DNA from: Schizophyllum amplum | Taxonomy: Eukaryota; Basidiomycota; Agaricomycetes; Agaricales; Schizophyllaceae | DNA length: 31,654 nt | Assembly: GCA_007026445.1 (NCBI GenBank) | Contig: VDMD01000217.1 | Location: 1-31,654, forward strand | Reading direction: 5' to 3' | Shown: in pieces, positions 9,261 to 19,214 of the stretch | How positions within the stretch are numbered: the first letter of the stretch is position 1 | Layout: each line of letters begins with the position of its first letter | The notes under the pieces: generated by a model | The model's database searches: none | Seen by the model: the letters and a program-made list of their open reading frames with translations, nothing else | Told to the model about the DNA's origin: nothing | Translations under genes and position numbers: made by a program

Positions 9261-10214
9261 CCCGGACGAACATTTCTCGTACTCCCTAGTTGAGTGTCTG
9301 CCAGACTCCTGGGACAATGTTGTTTCGTCTATCTCGGAGAGCGACATGAAGAACTCTACCGCAGTCATCGGGCGCCTACTCGCCGAGGATTCCCGCCGTC
9401 GTGAGCGTAGTGATTCATCTAATTCTACCTCCGCTATGCCCGCTTCCGATAAAGCTAACATCACCTGCTACAAGTGCGGCAAGAAGGGCCACTTCTCACG
9501 GGAGTGCCGCGGCGGCGGCAACTCCCAGTCCAACCCGTCAAGCCAGAAGGGCCGCAACCGATGGCGCGGCCGCTCCGGGAAGAACAACACGAACGCGAAT
9601 GTCGCGAAGGAGGACAAATTCAGTTTTGTCGCGCGCGATCCCGGCATCGCTCAGGGCCTCTCTATCTACGACTGGCTATTTGATTCCGCGTGCAGTCGCA
9701 GCATCGTGCGCGACCGCTGCCGATTCGACCAGTACGAGCGCACGCCGGATTACAAGATTCACGGATTCGGCGAAGCCGCAGGCATCGGCCGCGGCACGGT
9801 CCCATTGTCCTTCGCGCTAGGCAAGAAGACGCGCACCTGTGTGTTGCGCGACATCGTCCACTGCCCCACCGCCCCTGCAACCTCGTCTCGGTTGCCCGCC
9901 TCACCAACACCGGCTATCACGCTGTATTCAAGGGCGATACGGTGGAGATCCGCTCGGCCAACGGCACGCTTCTCGCTCTCGGCGATAAGCTCGGCCATCT
10001 CTTCAAGCTTCGCGTCGTCGAGTCTTCTCCAACGCGAGCCTATGTCGCGCGCTCCTGGGATGACTGGCACCGTTCTCTCGGGCATCTGAGCCAGAGTGGC
10101 ATTCAGAAGCTCTTGACAAAGAACATGGTGCGCGGTCTCCTCATTGACTCAAAGACAACGATGCACCAGTGTACGGACTGCATCGCGGGCAAGGCCCATC
10201 CACTACACGCGAGA
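9261..10214 (+). pseudogene. copia Gag C-terminus, protease and pre-integrase domain
   Basis: Continuation of the split polyprotein. In order: end of Gag (DEHFSYSLVECLPDSWDNVV); zinc knuckle CYKCGKKGHFSREC (C-x2-C-x4-H-x4-C); the aspartic protease region with WLFDSACSRSIV, where the catalytic triplet reads DSA instead of the common D-[ST]-G; a frame change near 9865-9885; then NLVSVARLTNTGYHAVFKG and the zinc-binding pre-integrase motif (WHRSLGH ... CTDC). The sequence stops matching copia at about 10214. The frameshift and truncation make it non-functional. Other small deviations may be family-specific. Confidence 0.85.
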
Positions 10215-10735
10215 CACAAAAAGCTGACCCTGTTTTTTGTAAACTGATAGAAAAAGCTAACATAATTTAGTATCACAAAAAAACCAGCAGCCAGTAGGTT
10301 TTTGTGATGGATGCTGCTATTACCTTTAAACTTACCAGCCTATAATATTTAGCAAAGGGCTTAAATGATTATATTCTCAAGGCCTTGCAGGGAGTTTCAA
10401 CTGCCTTGTTAACCATATATATCCGTATATAAGCATCTATATTTGTATCACAATATATAGACTGATTTAACAAAAAGCTTGATTCCATTACAAAAATCCT
10501 TTGATAATTATGAAAAGCAACTACTTTTCACGGCACTAGTTTATTGTAATAGAGAAATGTTTAGCACTCACAAAAAACTGGTTCACAAGCTGAAGCTTTT
10601 GGTAAGGACAATCATGTTTTTGTAAAACTGACTGAGGATTTTGTGAATAGCTCTCAGTATATTGTAAAGGGCTATTTGCTTTTTGTGATTGTTTATGAGG
10701 TTTTCGTAAGTAGTCCTCAGAGTTTTGTAAGGCAT
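10215..10735 (+). repeat. AT-rich array of TTTTGTAA/TTTTGTGA words
   Basis: About a dozen copies of TTTTGTRA, in both orientations, separated by unique spacers of roughly 15-80 bp. Examples are tttttgtaaa near 10231, tcacaaaaaa near 10271, tttttgtgat near 10300, ttacaaaaat near 10489, tcacaaaaaa near 10569, tttttgtaaa near 10616, attttgtgaa near 10638, tttttgtgat near 10681 and gttttgtaag near 10724. The array starts exactly where the copia sequence ends (CACAAAAAGC at 10215-10224); its complement GCTTTTTGTG lies at 10678-10687. No genes. Confidence 0.6.
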
Positions 10736-11170
10736 GATGAGCTTTTCCTTAAGATATGCCAGTTTATTTTATTGCTATGCTAGATTTTTGTGTCATACTA
10801 GTTGTGTATTGCATGTTGTATTATTCTCACTCAAGCCTAAGCCTTGGTTAAGCTTTCACATGCTCAAGTGCAGAGCAAGGTTGAATAGGTACCTTGTTAG
10901 GCCTGCTGGATGATGGTGGGGTGCTGTGGCAAGCATGATTGATCAGCACACAATGCAGCAGCAGAAGTGGGACAGATGCTATCTCATTAGCTCTAAATAT
11001 ATAATAGATACAAGCTTAGATCATGTTGACAGCTCATTGACCATAAACTGCAGCTTATTGACAAAGATACACTACCCTGATAATGCTACACCAGATGTTC
11101 TTAGCAGTAGGACAGAACAGCAAGATATCGAAATTGAGCCCGTGCTTTAAGCCCTCTTAAGCCCTATCTA
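10736..11170 (+). other. AT-rich intergenic stretch
   Basis: No motif, repeat or protein signature that I can support. A 74-codon open frame at 10926-11150 has no recognisable features. Confidence 0.5.
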
Positions 11171-11407
11171 GGTGGCCAGTTGCCAATTGATGTTTACCAC
11201 CTGACAATTGCCAATTGCCAACTGTTAATTGCCGCTTGACAGTTGCCACTGACAATTGACATTTGTCAAGTGACAATTGATGTTTGTCAAGTGACAATTA
11301 ATGTTTGCCACTTGCCAATTGACATCTTCTACTTGCCAATGACCAGTTGTCAATTGCCAATTGCCAATTATGTCAATTATCAATTGCTAATTGCCAATTG
11401 TCAGTTG
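11171..11407 (+). repeat. array of the palindrome CAATTG
   Basis: Roughly ten exact CAATTG palindromes plus several one-base variants (TAATTG, CAATTA) in 237 bp, usually as gacaattg, ccaattg or gtcaattg. Neighbouring text such as tgtttgtcaagtgacaatt recurs, but units vary from 7 to about 25 bp, so this is not a regular tandem repeat. Confidence 0.75.
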
Positions 11408-11726
11408 CAGCCCGTGCCCGTGCCCATGGTCCTTGGCCCTCGCATGGTTTGTGTCGTGTGATAGACTCAGCTCAAATGTATTATAGATAGTGAGCGGACC
11501 AGAAACATCTGTGGTATAGGTCAGAAAAGGTGCCCGGCCCAGGGAGTCCCAGAATGTCAAATTGGGAAGGTCACTGATCATCAGCGGTGGCAGCGTTGGG
11601 TGTCCGAAAATTTTCTTTGTTAGTGTCTCGTCCGTGTTCTTGTCTTGTCTCAATCGGGTGAGAATGCAACCTTCACTCAGCTGCAGGGTCTTGGATCCCG
11701 CCCACTTCTTGTCCTCTCTGCTCTAT
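11408..11726 (+). other. intergenic, nothing recognised
   Basis: No repeat or coding signal beyond short chance frames. A brief cccgtgcccgtgccc tract begins it, near 11411. Confidence 0.4.
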
Positions 11727-11900
11727 AGACTTGTTAGGGCTTGGGCAGGGCCGGGTTTTGAGGGCTTGGGCTGGGCTTAAGGGAAGGCATGGGTCTACCC
11801 CCGGGTTTCTGGGGCTGACCCGTACCCGTACCCGTGAAAAACCCGTACCCGCGACACAGATCGGGTGCACGGGTTACCTGCGGGTACACCACGGGTTGTG
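11727..11900 (+). repeat. degenerate GGGCTTGG and ACCCGT hexamer tracts
   Basis: From 11727 the text is built from gggcttggg/gggctgggc words, then from 11817 from acccgt repeats (acccgtacccgtacccgtg and variants) ending in ccacgggttgtgg. A sister tract is at 12775-13012. Confidence 0.6.
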
Positions 11901-12133
11901 GCTCAGAGCACTGATGGTGGTGTTGGCGCCTCGCACTGCTTCAAAGTTATGTAGAGCATGTATTGTCTATATACTTATGTACATCGGGGTAGACAGGGAC
12001 ACAAGGGGGAGCCGCTCAAAGAGGGCAGGATGAAGGCAAGGGTGATGCAGCACAAAAGGCCACCCCTGGCCGATTGTGCCTATAGCGTTGACACCTCCCC
12101 GCCCTCGTAAAACCTGCTGAGGGGTTCGGGGCA
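11901..12133 (+). other. intergenic, nothing recognised
   Basis: No supported feature. Short open frames only. Confidence 0.4.
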
Positions 12134-12199
12134 TTGACCAAGAGCCGCACCACGAAGTCCCGGTGCAGTGAGTCCTCAAGCAGTTTGGCTCTTGGTCAA
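12134..12199 (+). repeat. hairpin with conserved loop, copy 2
   Basis: Perfect 13 bp arms TTGACCAAGAGCC (12134-12146) and GGCTCTTGGTCAA (12187-12199) enclose a 40 nt loop. The loop holds the shared core cgaagtcccggtgcagtgag at 12152-12171, continuing tcctcaag. The stem sequence is unrelated to those of the copies at 6703 and 24650. Confidence 0.65.
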
Positions 12200-12774
12200 G
12201 GGCGGGGTACACGCTAGTGCGAGGGGGGAAAGAAGGGGGGGGGGGGGTTGTGAGGAAGATGAGCGCTGGCTGTGCAAGATGCACATCGGGCGCTGCGCGC
12301 GTTGTCTTTGACGGGCGGCGAGACGCAAGCGGGCGGCCCTCGCTAGAGTAACGCTAGCGTTACATGCTCTCTCTATAGAGCTGCAGCATATATTGGTCAG
12401 TAAAAAGAGCGCAGCTACGCACCTGCAGGCGCATTCGCGCCGGCCTGCCCCCTCAAGCGGTGTCATCCGCCTTGTCTGACTGGTTGTGCGGTATTAACCG
12501 CTTAAATTTTCGTCATTTGTGATTTTCGAGGTGGATGGTGTTAACAGAAGAGAAGCGGGTGGCCAAGGGGCAGCCGCGAGGTCGGGTTGGTTGACGTTGA
12601 AGAACAAGACACATTGATTGCGGGCGCGCGGCGAATTGGACCAAGTTGCCGAACTCCTTCGCTGACGTGCACATTGGCGGTGGCGAAATTGTGGACGCTT
12701 TTGTGTGTTAGTGCCTGTGTTGTCAATGAGATAGCACTCTAGCGAGCCTCACGTCTACAGCCTCGAGAATTGGG
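12200..12774 (+). other. intergenic with a poly-G tract
   Basis: A run of about 13 G lies near 12235-12247. The remainder shows no repeat or coding signal that I can support. Confidence 0.4.
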
Positions 12775-13012
12775 CTTTTATTGGCGGATTTTGTTGCGGA
12801 TTTTCCACGGGTTGTGGCGGGTTGGCGGGTTGGCCGAGTGCAACCCGTACCCGTACCCGTGACCTGATCCTACCCGTGACCCGGCGGGTTTTCAAAACCC
12901 GTGCCTTTCCTTAGCTGGGCTTACGAGGGCCAGGCTCTTTGACAATTGCTGCCCGAGCCTGAGCCCTCTAGAAGCCCAAGCCCAAGCCCTCGCTCGGGCT
13001 TGAGCCCGGCTA
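12775..13012 (+). repeat. degenerate ACCCGT and AAGCCC word tracts
   Basis: 12803-12905 repeats gggtt/acccgt words, including acccgtacccgtacccgtg, which also occurs near 11818, and the shared ccacgggttgtgg. 12915-13012 repeats agccc/gggct words (for example aagcccaagcccaagccct), the complement of the words at 11727-11785. The two tracts are probably related in part in inverted orientation. Confidence 0.55.
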
Positions 13013-13680
13013 CTTAGGCTACCTGGAAATCTTGCCCTACATGGAACTTTTCAAGGATATGTTAGTGGATTTTCCCTCACTTCAGGGTACCCCTGGCCTA
13101 GGCTCTTAGCTTGCTTAGATCTCACAGATATTGAGGCTAAGAGCCTGCCAGCTCCCGGCTCCAAATCGCTATTTTTTCAAACCTTCCGGCTGGCTGCCAG
13201 ATTGATACTATAGACTCCCAGAGGTGTTATAAGCCTATCTGCATCATCACACGAGGCAGGGGGAGGGTGGGCAAAAAATAGCGAGCTCGCTAAATAGTGA
13301 GCTGCCAAATAAGGAGCCGGTCAGATCGTAGGCTTACAGCAGGGCTTCTGGGCAGGGGCTTGGGTCTGATAGATACCTAGGGTGTGATATATGGCTTATG
13401 GGAAGGGTCAGGTGCATGCTGGAATAGGCAGGGGCCCAGTATGGAACCTGGCTCATACCTCTTCTCGATGCTTTCTTGCCCTTATAAACACTTAAAGGCC
13501 ATATACCAAGTATGTTCTATTATAAGGTGTGTATACAGTGACTATAGTGAGGTTTAACATTCTCATCTCTGGTACAGTGACTTGCAGTTGTAAGGAAAAT
13601 TTGATCATTTCGCAAAAACAGTCAAGGGTCACTCACTGAATCAATGAAAAGAAAGTAACATATAGGTCTACGCATACAGC

Positions 13681-14144
13681 AAGCTCCTTATAGAGTAGGC
13701 TCACTATTTTGCAGGCTCACTATCTAGTGAGCTCCTTATTTAGTGAGCTCCTTATTTAGTGAGCTCCTTATTTAGTGAGCTCCTTATTTAGGGAGCTCAC
13801 TATTTATCGAGCTCACTATTTATCAAGCTCCTTATTTAGGGAGCTCCTTATTTAGGGAGCTCCTTATTTAGGGAGCTCACTATTTATCGAGCTTACTATT
13901 TATCGAGCTCACTATTTATCGAGCTCACTATTTATCGAGCTCACTATCTAGGGAGCTCCTTATTTAGGGAGCTCCTTATTTAGCGAGCTCCTTATTTAGT
14001 GAGCTCACTATTTATCGAGCTCACTATTTATCGAGCTCACTATTTAGCGAGCTCCTTATTCACTGAGCTCACTATTTACTAAGTGCTGTATCTATTGAGC
14101 TCATTATTTAGCTAGCTTCTGACTTAGCAAGCTCACTATTTACA
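13681..14144 (+). repeat. 16 bp minisatellite with GAGCTC core, left arm
   Basis: About 27 units alternating GAGCTCCTTATTTAGG and GAGCTCACTATTTATC types, with single-base variation. Each unit starts with the palindrome GAGCTC. The inverted copy is at 17890-18353. Confidence 0.85.
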
Positions 14145-14304
14145 TAACCCGTTATCATCTGGCTATTCAATTATGGAAGTTCAAGTATGCAGTTTCAACT
14201 GTAATGTAGCCATCTTAGAGTTTGTAATGTGTTTTTACAGAGTATAACAGTTTTGATAGGATTTTACCTAAATGGAAACATTTTTCAATCTTTGGAATTG
14301 CTTA

Positions 14305-14348
14305 GTAAGCAACGAAATTGACCGCGCGCGGTCAATTTCGTCGCTTAC
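14305..14348. repeat. 44 bp near-perfect palindrome, left arm
   Basis: The central 28 bp (14313-14340: cgaaattgaccgcg followed by its complement) are a perfect palindrome around CGCGCG. With gtaagc/gcttac outside it reaches 44 bp with one mismatched pair. The twin is at 17686-17729. Confidence 0.9.
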
Positions 14349-14544
14349 GTAATCGAGAGCAGGAAATTGCTACAACATAAATTGTGATAAGATGGGGCAG
14401 TGGCCTGTCGTAGATACCAACAGTTTGTTGGGGTTCACGGGCTGCTGGACTGGTCTGGCGATCCAAGCAGGGCTCCGAGGTGGCCCGGGGGTGGCTGGGG
14501 ACTGACTCGTGCTTGCACTTGCTCCTGCGCTGCCCGCTGCCGCG

Positions 14545-17533
14545 CAGCTCATGCTGTGCAGTGATATATAATAGATGCCACAAGTTTTCATGGCATTAAT
14601 TGCAATAACCAGCGTAAATCCTCTACTAAACATACCAACGGTTCATTTGCCCTTTGGGCTGGTCTGGCTCGCCGGCAGCATCCCGGGCTGCCTGTGGGCT
14701 GTGGCGCGTGGCGGAGACCGGCTCGCGCACACTGCGGCCTCAGCTGCGTGCACACTCGCCTTACTCGGGCCTCGGACCACGCTCGCGGCTCCGGCGTGTG
14801 CCGAGCGCGTCCAGATGACGCAGCGACGCGGCAACGTTGTCGCTGCGTCACTCGCGCTCGCTGCTGCATGCAGCCTGGGCTGTACATGTGCTGTGTAGAC
14901 AGAGCAATATAATTTTCATATTTAATATAGCTATTCAGAAGAGGAAGAGCGAAAAAAGCAAGGGGAGGGACGGGGGATGGAGTGCGCGTTGGGAGCGCGA
15001 CGCGTCAGCAGGTGGCGGCCGGGGCGTGTTGTGGGCGCAGCGCGTCCGCGCGTTGTGGCGGGGGTGCGTTGGAAGCGCGGCGTGGGCACATCGGGGCGCG
15101 TCGCGGGTGGACCCGCCAACAACGCTCAGTGCACGATCGTCGTTGCACGCTGCCGACGAGCGGTCACACAGAGCGACAAGCAGACCGTCGAGGACGTAGC
15201 CCTCGACTGCGTCACTGTGGCGGCGTGCTCGCTCAACGGCCGACACCCGATATCGTGCACGACGCGATGCGACGCGTCATCGCGTTATTCTTGATTTCCC
15301 GGACCGCATTTGACGCGTCAGGGGGCGTTCGGTTACCGCGGCGTGTGGGGGGAGTCAACGAGGGGTAGGGTGGGGCGTGGGGAGCAGCCGTGGTGAGGAG
15401 ACGACGGGCTGGCTAGGCCCGATCGCCTTGTTTGGTGCTGTTGTTGCAGATGCGGGCAGGCGCGAGAGGGTGCGCGTCGCGCAGGGCGGCTCAGAGGAGA
15501 CCCTCCGCGTCTCACTACTGCGGAGGTGACGACGGCTGGTCTTCTCATGGTCGCCCCGAGCGACGCGCGTCCTCGCGCGCTTGTTCGGGTCGCGTGAAAA
15601 CAGAACATAGTATGAGTACGACATCAATATAATGGGCAAGGGGACGCACCTAGGGGGGCCTCCGTGCCCGAATATACCTTCGCGCTCTTCGGGGGCGCGC
15701 TCGGCGTGTTGTGGTTGACGGCGCGATGTGGCTGAGGACAAGGAGAGACGTGACGGTAACGTCACAAACACGTTCATTTGGACGCGTTCGGGAGGTTGCC
15801 GGCGCGTTTGTGAGACATCGCAGCCCTCCTCTGCCATGATACAAACGTAGATAGTGATTATCCGACTTCCCATTGAGCGATCGGGGTTCTGGATGGGTCC
15901 CAGAACATTGCAATATACCGAAGTTGAGTAAGATAATTGAGACGATGATCAATATACAGTCAATGCAGATTTGTATTCTATCAAGGCATATTTGAGTACT
16001 CTGAAGTACATAGATATACTCATACCATTGCACTCTACATGCTGCAACTTGGACTGAAGCGAGGGCTTCAATATGCACCTCAAGAAACTCAGAAAGGTCG
16101 GTGAACGGAGGCTTGAGAAGCGGTTTCAACCAGCGTCTTGCCCGAATTCAAAGGTGGTCAAAGTGCGACCCCTTCCCATAGTCAGATTTCTACAGAACTT
16201 CGTATATCTACTCTACATAGCAGTTAATGACGCTCAAAGAAGAGCCTGAAAGCTTAGCTGCTTCTCGGCATGAGTCCGAGGACGTCGAAGGCGACGCCGG
16301 CGACCTTCGGACTCCGGTCCGAGGCGCCGAACGTCTGCGATCAACACTCCTTCGCCAGCAACCACGACCGCGCCGCGGCCGCGGTTGCTGGCCGCCCCTC
16401 TGCTTCATCACTGTGCACCTCAGAAGCCTACCCCCTGCCCATTCCCCGACTTCTACACAAATCGGCGCATTCAAAAGCGCCCGACGCTGGATTTGGCGAG
16501 CGAGGCGGCGTGGGAAGCGCCCCTCCTCAGGTGCGTCCGCTATACACAGCCCGTGAACGTCGAGCTAAGAATATCATAGGGATACCTTTTGGAGCTCGTG
16601 CGCTCGCGGCGAAGAGCGGGCAAAGAGTGTGCAAGAGAGCGTGTAGGCGCGGCACCGGACCGCTCTTCGCATGACGACGTCCCCGAGGACGAGCGTGTCT
16701 ACACGCTAGCGTGCCAGACACCGGGGAAGCGGAGGTCACGCAACAAGGGAGGGAGGATCAGCGTGGCGAGCAGCGCGAGGGCGTTGCTCGTCATTGCCTG
16801 CGGCCATCGCGCGTCGGGCGCTAGCCGCTTGCCGGCAACACGCACGCTCACCGCCGTCTGCTCAGCACGGCTCGCACGGCTCCATGCAGCTGAAGCGACA
16901 TGTGCGGCAGCCAGCATAGCGCTGTCGCCGCCGCTTCGCTCCCCTCCCCCCCTCCCTAGGCCTCGCCTCCCGCCCCTCCCTCCCTCCCGCGCCTCACTTC
17001 CCGTGCTACGTACGCGCCCTTACGCGCGTCTTGGCACCGGCTTGCGCGCATACGCAAGGTATCGCCATGCGGGGCGCGAGCTGCTCGCGCCGCGCACAGG
17101 CGATCACCAGCAACGCACCTCCCCCCACAGTGCGCCGTACACTGCACCTCCGGTGCTGTACACTCCCGCGCTCGTCGCGGGAGGCCCTCTCGGCCCACCA
17201 CACCGGCTGGAGCGCTGGCCGCCGTTTTCCGCATGCACAGCGCGCTGCCGCTCGCTCCGTATCGCGTCCCCACCTGCTGCAGCAGGTGGGGCACTTACAT
17301 CTATGTACTAGTACATTCAGCTCCCATTATATATGATTTTCTATTACTTTTTGGACGAGCGCGGGGTGGGGCGCCGCCGACGCCGCGCGCAGCGGCGAGC
17401 GCGGCGCTAGCAGCGACGCCGGCAGTGCATCATCAGCGCGCAGCCGGCACGCGACGGAGCCAGGTCCGAGGGCCCGCATGTGCCGGTCGAGGCCGAGCGG
17501 AGCCGTGCGGGCTCGCGCACGGGCATGAGCCTG
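14545..17533 (+). mobile_element. type B long-inverted-repeat element B1
   Basis: It starts with CAGCTCATGCTGTGCAGTG. The left flank 14545-15651 ends in GACGCACCT. The core 15643-16537 is 895 bp counted from GACGCACCT to AGGTGCGTC. The right flank runs from 16529 and resembles the left flank in inverted orientation (compare 17300-17345 with 14905-14935, and 17460-17600 with 14660-14780). That flank continues into the inverted-repeat arm at 17534. Core landmarks are acgtcac with acacgttcattt near 15760, acatgctgcaacttggactg at 16037-16056, and a hairpin formed by ccagcaacc and ggttgctgg at 16355-16391. A 24 bp perfect palindrome lies at 17268-17291. No protein motifs are present in the overlapping GC-rich frames. 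Confidence 0.6.
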
Positions 17534-17685
17534 CCCCAGCCACCCCCGGGCCACCTCGGAGCCCTGCTTGGATCGCCAGACCAGTCCAGCAGCCCGTGAA
17601 CCCCAACAAACTGTTGGTATCTACGACAGGCCACTGCCCCATCTTATCACAATTTATGTTGTAGCAATTTCCTGCTCTCGATTAC

Positions 17686-17729
17686 GTAAGCGACGAAATT
17701 GACCGCGCGCGGTCAATTTCGTTGCTTAC
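17686..17729. repeat. 44 bp near-perfect palindrome, right arm
   Basis: Inverted twin of 14305-14348, with the same single mismatched pair. Confidence 0.9.
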
Positions 17730-17889
17730 TAAGCAATTCCAAAGATTGAAAAATGTTTCCATTTAGGTAAAATCCTATCAAAACTGTTATACTCTGTAAA
17801 AACACATTACAAACTCTAAGATGGCTACATTACAGTTGAAACTGCATACTTGAACTTCCATAATTGAATAGCCAGATGATAACGGGTTA

Positions 17890-18353
17890 TGTAAATAGTG
17901 AGCTTGCTAAGTCAGAAGCTAGCTAAATAATGAGCTCAATAGATACAGCACTTAGTAAATAGTGAGCTCAGTGAATAAGGAGCTCGCTAAATAGTGAGCT
18001 CGATAAATAGTGAGCTCGATAAATAGTGAGCTCACTAAATAAGGAGCTCGCTAAATAAGGAGCTCCCTAAATAAGGAGCTCCCTAGATAGTGAGCTCGAT
18101 AAATAGTGAGCTCGATAAATAGTGAGCTCGATAAATAGTAAGCTCGATAAATAGTGAGCTCCCTAAATAAGGAGCTCCCTAAATAAGGAGCTCCCTAAAT
18201 AAGGAGCTTGATAAATAGTGAGCTCGATAAATAGTGAGCTCCCTAAATAAGGAGCTCACTAAATAAGGAGCTCACTAAATAAGGAGCTCACTAAATAAGG
18301 AGCTCACTAGATAGTGAGCCTGCAAAATAGTGAGCCTACTCTATAAGGAGCTT
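17890..18353 (-). repeat. 16 bp minisatellite with GAGCTC core, right arm
   Basis: Complement of 13681-14144, about 27 units. Unit order appears conserved between the arms, so the duplication is recent compared with array turnover. Confidence 0.85.
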
Positions 18354-18972
18354 GCTGTATGCGTAGACCTATATGTTACTTTCTTTTCATTGATTCAGTG
18401 AGTGACCCTTGACTGTTTTTGCGAAATGATCAAATTTTCCTTACAACTGCAAGTCACTGTACCAGAGATGAGAATGTTAAACCTCACTATAGTCACTGTA
18501 TACACACCTTATAATAGAACATACTTGGTATATGGCCTTTAAGTGTTTATAAGGGCAAGAAAGCATCGAGAAGAGGCATGAGCCAGGTTCCATACTGGGC
18601 CCCTGCCTATTCCAGCATGCACCTGACCCTTCCCATAAGCCATATATCACACCCTAGGTATCTATCAGACCCAAGCCCCTGCCCAGAAGCCCTGCTGTAA
18701 GCCTACGATCTGACCGGCTCCTTATTTGGCAGCTCACTATTTAGCGAGCTCGCTATTTTTTGCCCACCCTCCCCCTGCCTCGTGTGATGATGCAGATAGG
18801 CTTATAACACCTCTGGGAGTCTATAGTATCAATCTGGCAGCCAGCCGGAAGGTTTGAAAAAATAGCGATTTGGAGCCGGGAGCTGGCAGGCTCTTAGCCT
18901 CAATATCTGTGAGATCTAAGCAAGCTAAGAGCCTAGGCCAGGGGGTACCCTGAAGTGTTTTCCCTAAGTTTT

Positions 18973-19214
18973 CTAGAAACTATAGATCTCTAGAGCTAGA
19001 GATCTCTAGACAGACCAGTCTTCTAGAGATCTCTAGATACCCAAGCTATATAGAGATCTCTAGAAGCCTGGGCTGTCTAGAGATCTCTAGGTACCATAGT
19101 CAGCTAGAGATCTCTAGATACCATAGTCATCTAGAGATCTCTAGGATTAGAGATCTCCAGTTGATCCTAGCCACTAGAGATCTCTAGTCACTCAGAGGCA
19201 TTAGAGATCTCTAA
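18973..19214. repeat. array of the 14 bp palindrome CTAGAGATCTCTAG
   Basis: Exact copies at 18996-19009, 19023-19036, 19077-19090, 19104-19117, 19131-19144 and 19174-19187, with near copies near 18973, 19050 and 19148 and at 19201-19214. Centre-to-centre spacing is mostly 27 bp (18996, 19023, then 19077, 19104, 19131). Most spacers are unrelated, although ataccatagtca recurs. It starts 16 bp beyond the inverted-repeat arm. Confidence 0.85.

Larger units (their letters stand above)
7874..10214 (+). mobile_element. Ty1/copia retrotransposon, 5' part only, interrupted
   Basis: LTR 7874-8156, primer site 8157-8168, and a gag-protease-integrase reading frame that starts at 8334, is split by a MITE at 8770-9260, is frameshifted near 9870, and is truncated at about 10214 where an AT-rich array begins. 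Integrase core, RT, RNase H and the 3' LTR are absent here. The element landed in a hAT-like remnant (7779-7873) and was later hit by a related MITE. Confidence 0.85.
13078..14500 (+). repeat. left arm of a 1.42 kb inverted repeat
   Basis: 1423 bp, nearly identical to the complement of 17534-18957 (1424 bp; one C is missing near 13091). It contains a segment with gagctcgctaaatag near 13280, a GAGCTC minisatellite (13681-14144), a 44 bp palindrome (14305-14348), and, at its inner end, sequence resembling the start of a type B element (cagtggcctg...ggactggtctggc). No genes. Confidence 0.9.
17534..18957 (-). repeat. right arm of the 1.42 kb inverted repeat
   Basis: Complement of 13078-14500, with the same components in reverse order: type B-like start, 44 bp palindrome (17686-17729), GAGCTC minisatellite (17890-18353), unique segment. 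The spacer between the arms is 3.03 kb. Confidence 0.9.

Noticed and set aside
10926..11150. 74-codon AT-rich open frame
   Set aside because: No motif, no intron signals and no conservation evidence; length is expected by chance.
13681..14144. Telomere repeat (TTTAGGG-like words)
   Set aside because: The unit is 16 bp and GAGCTC-based, TTTAGGG appears only in some units, and the array is internal and duplicated in inverted orientation.
16589..17311. 240-codon plus-strand open frame in element B1
   Set aside because: Arg/Ala/Pro-rich composition typical of GC-rich non-coding DNA. It is not kept in B2 and has no motif.
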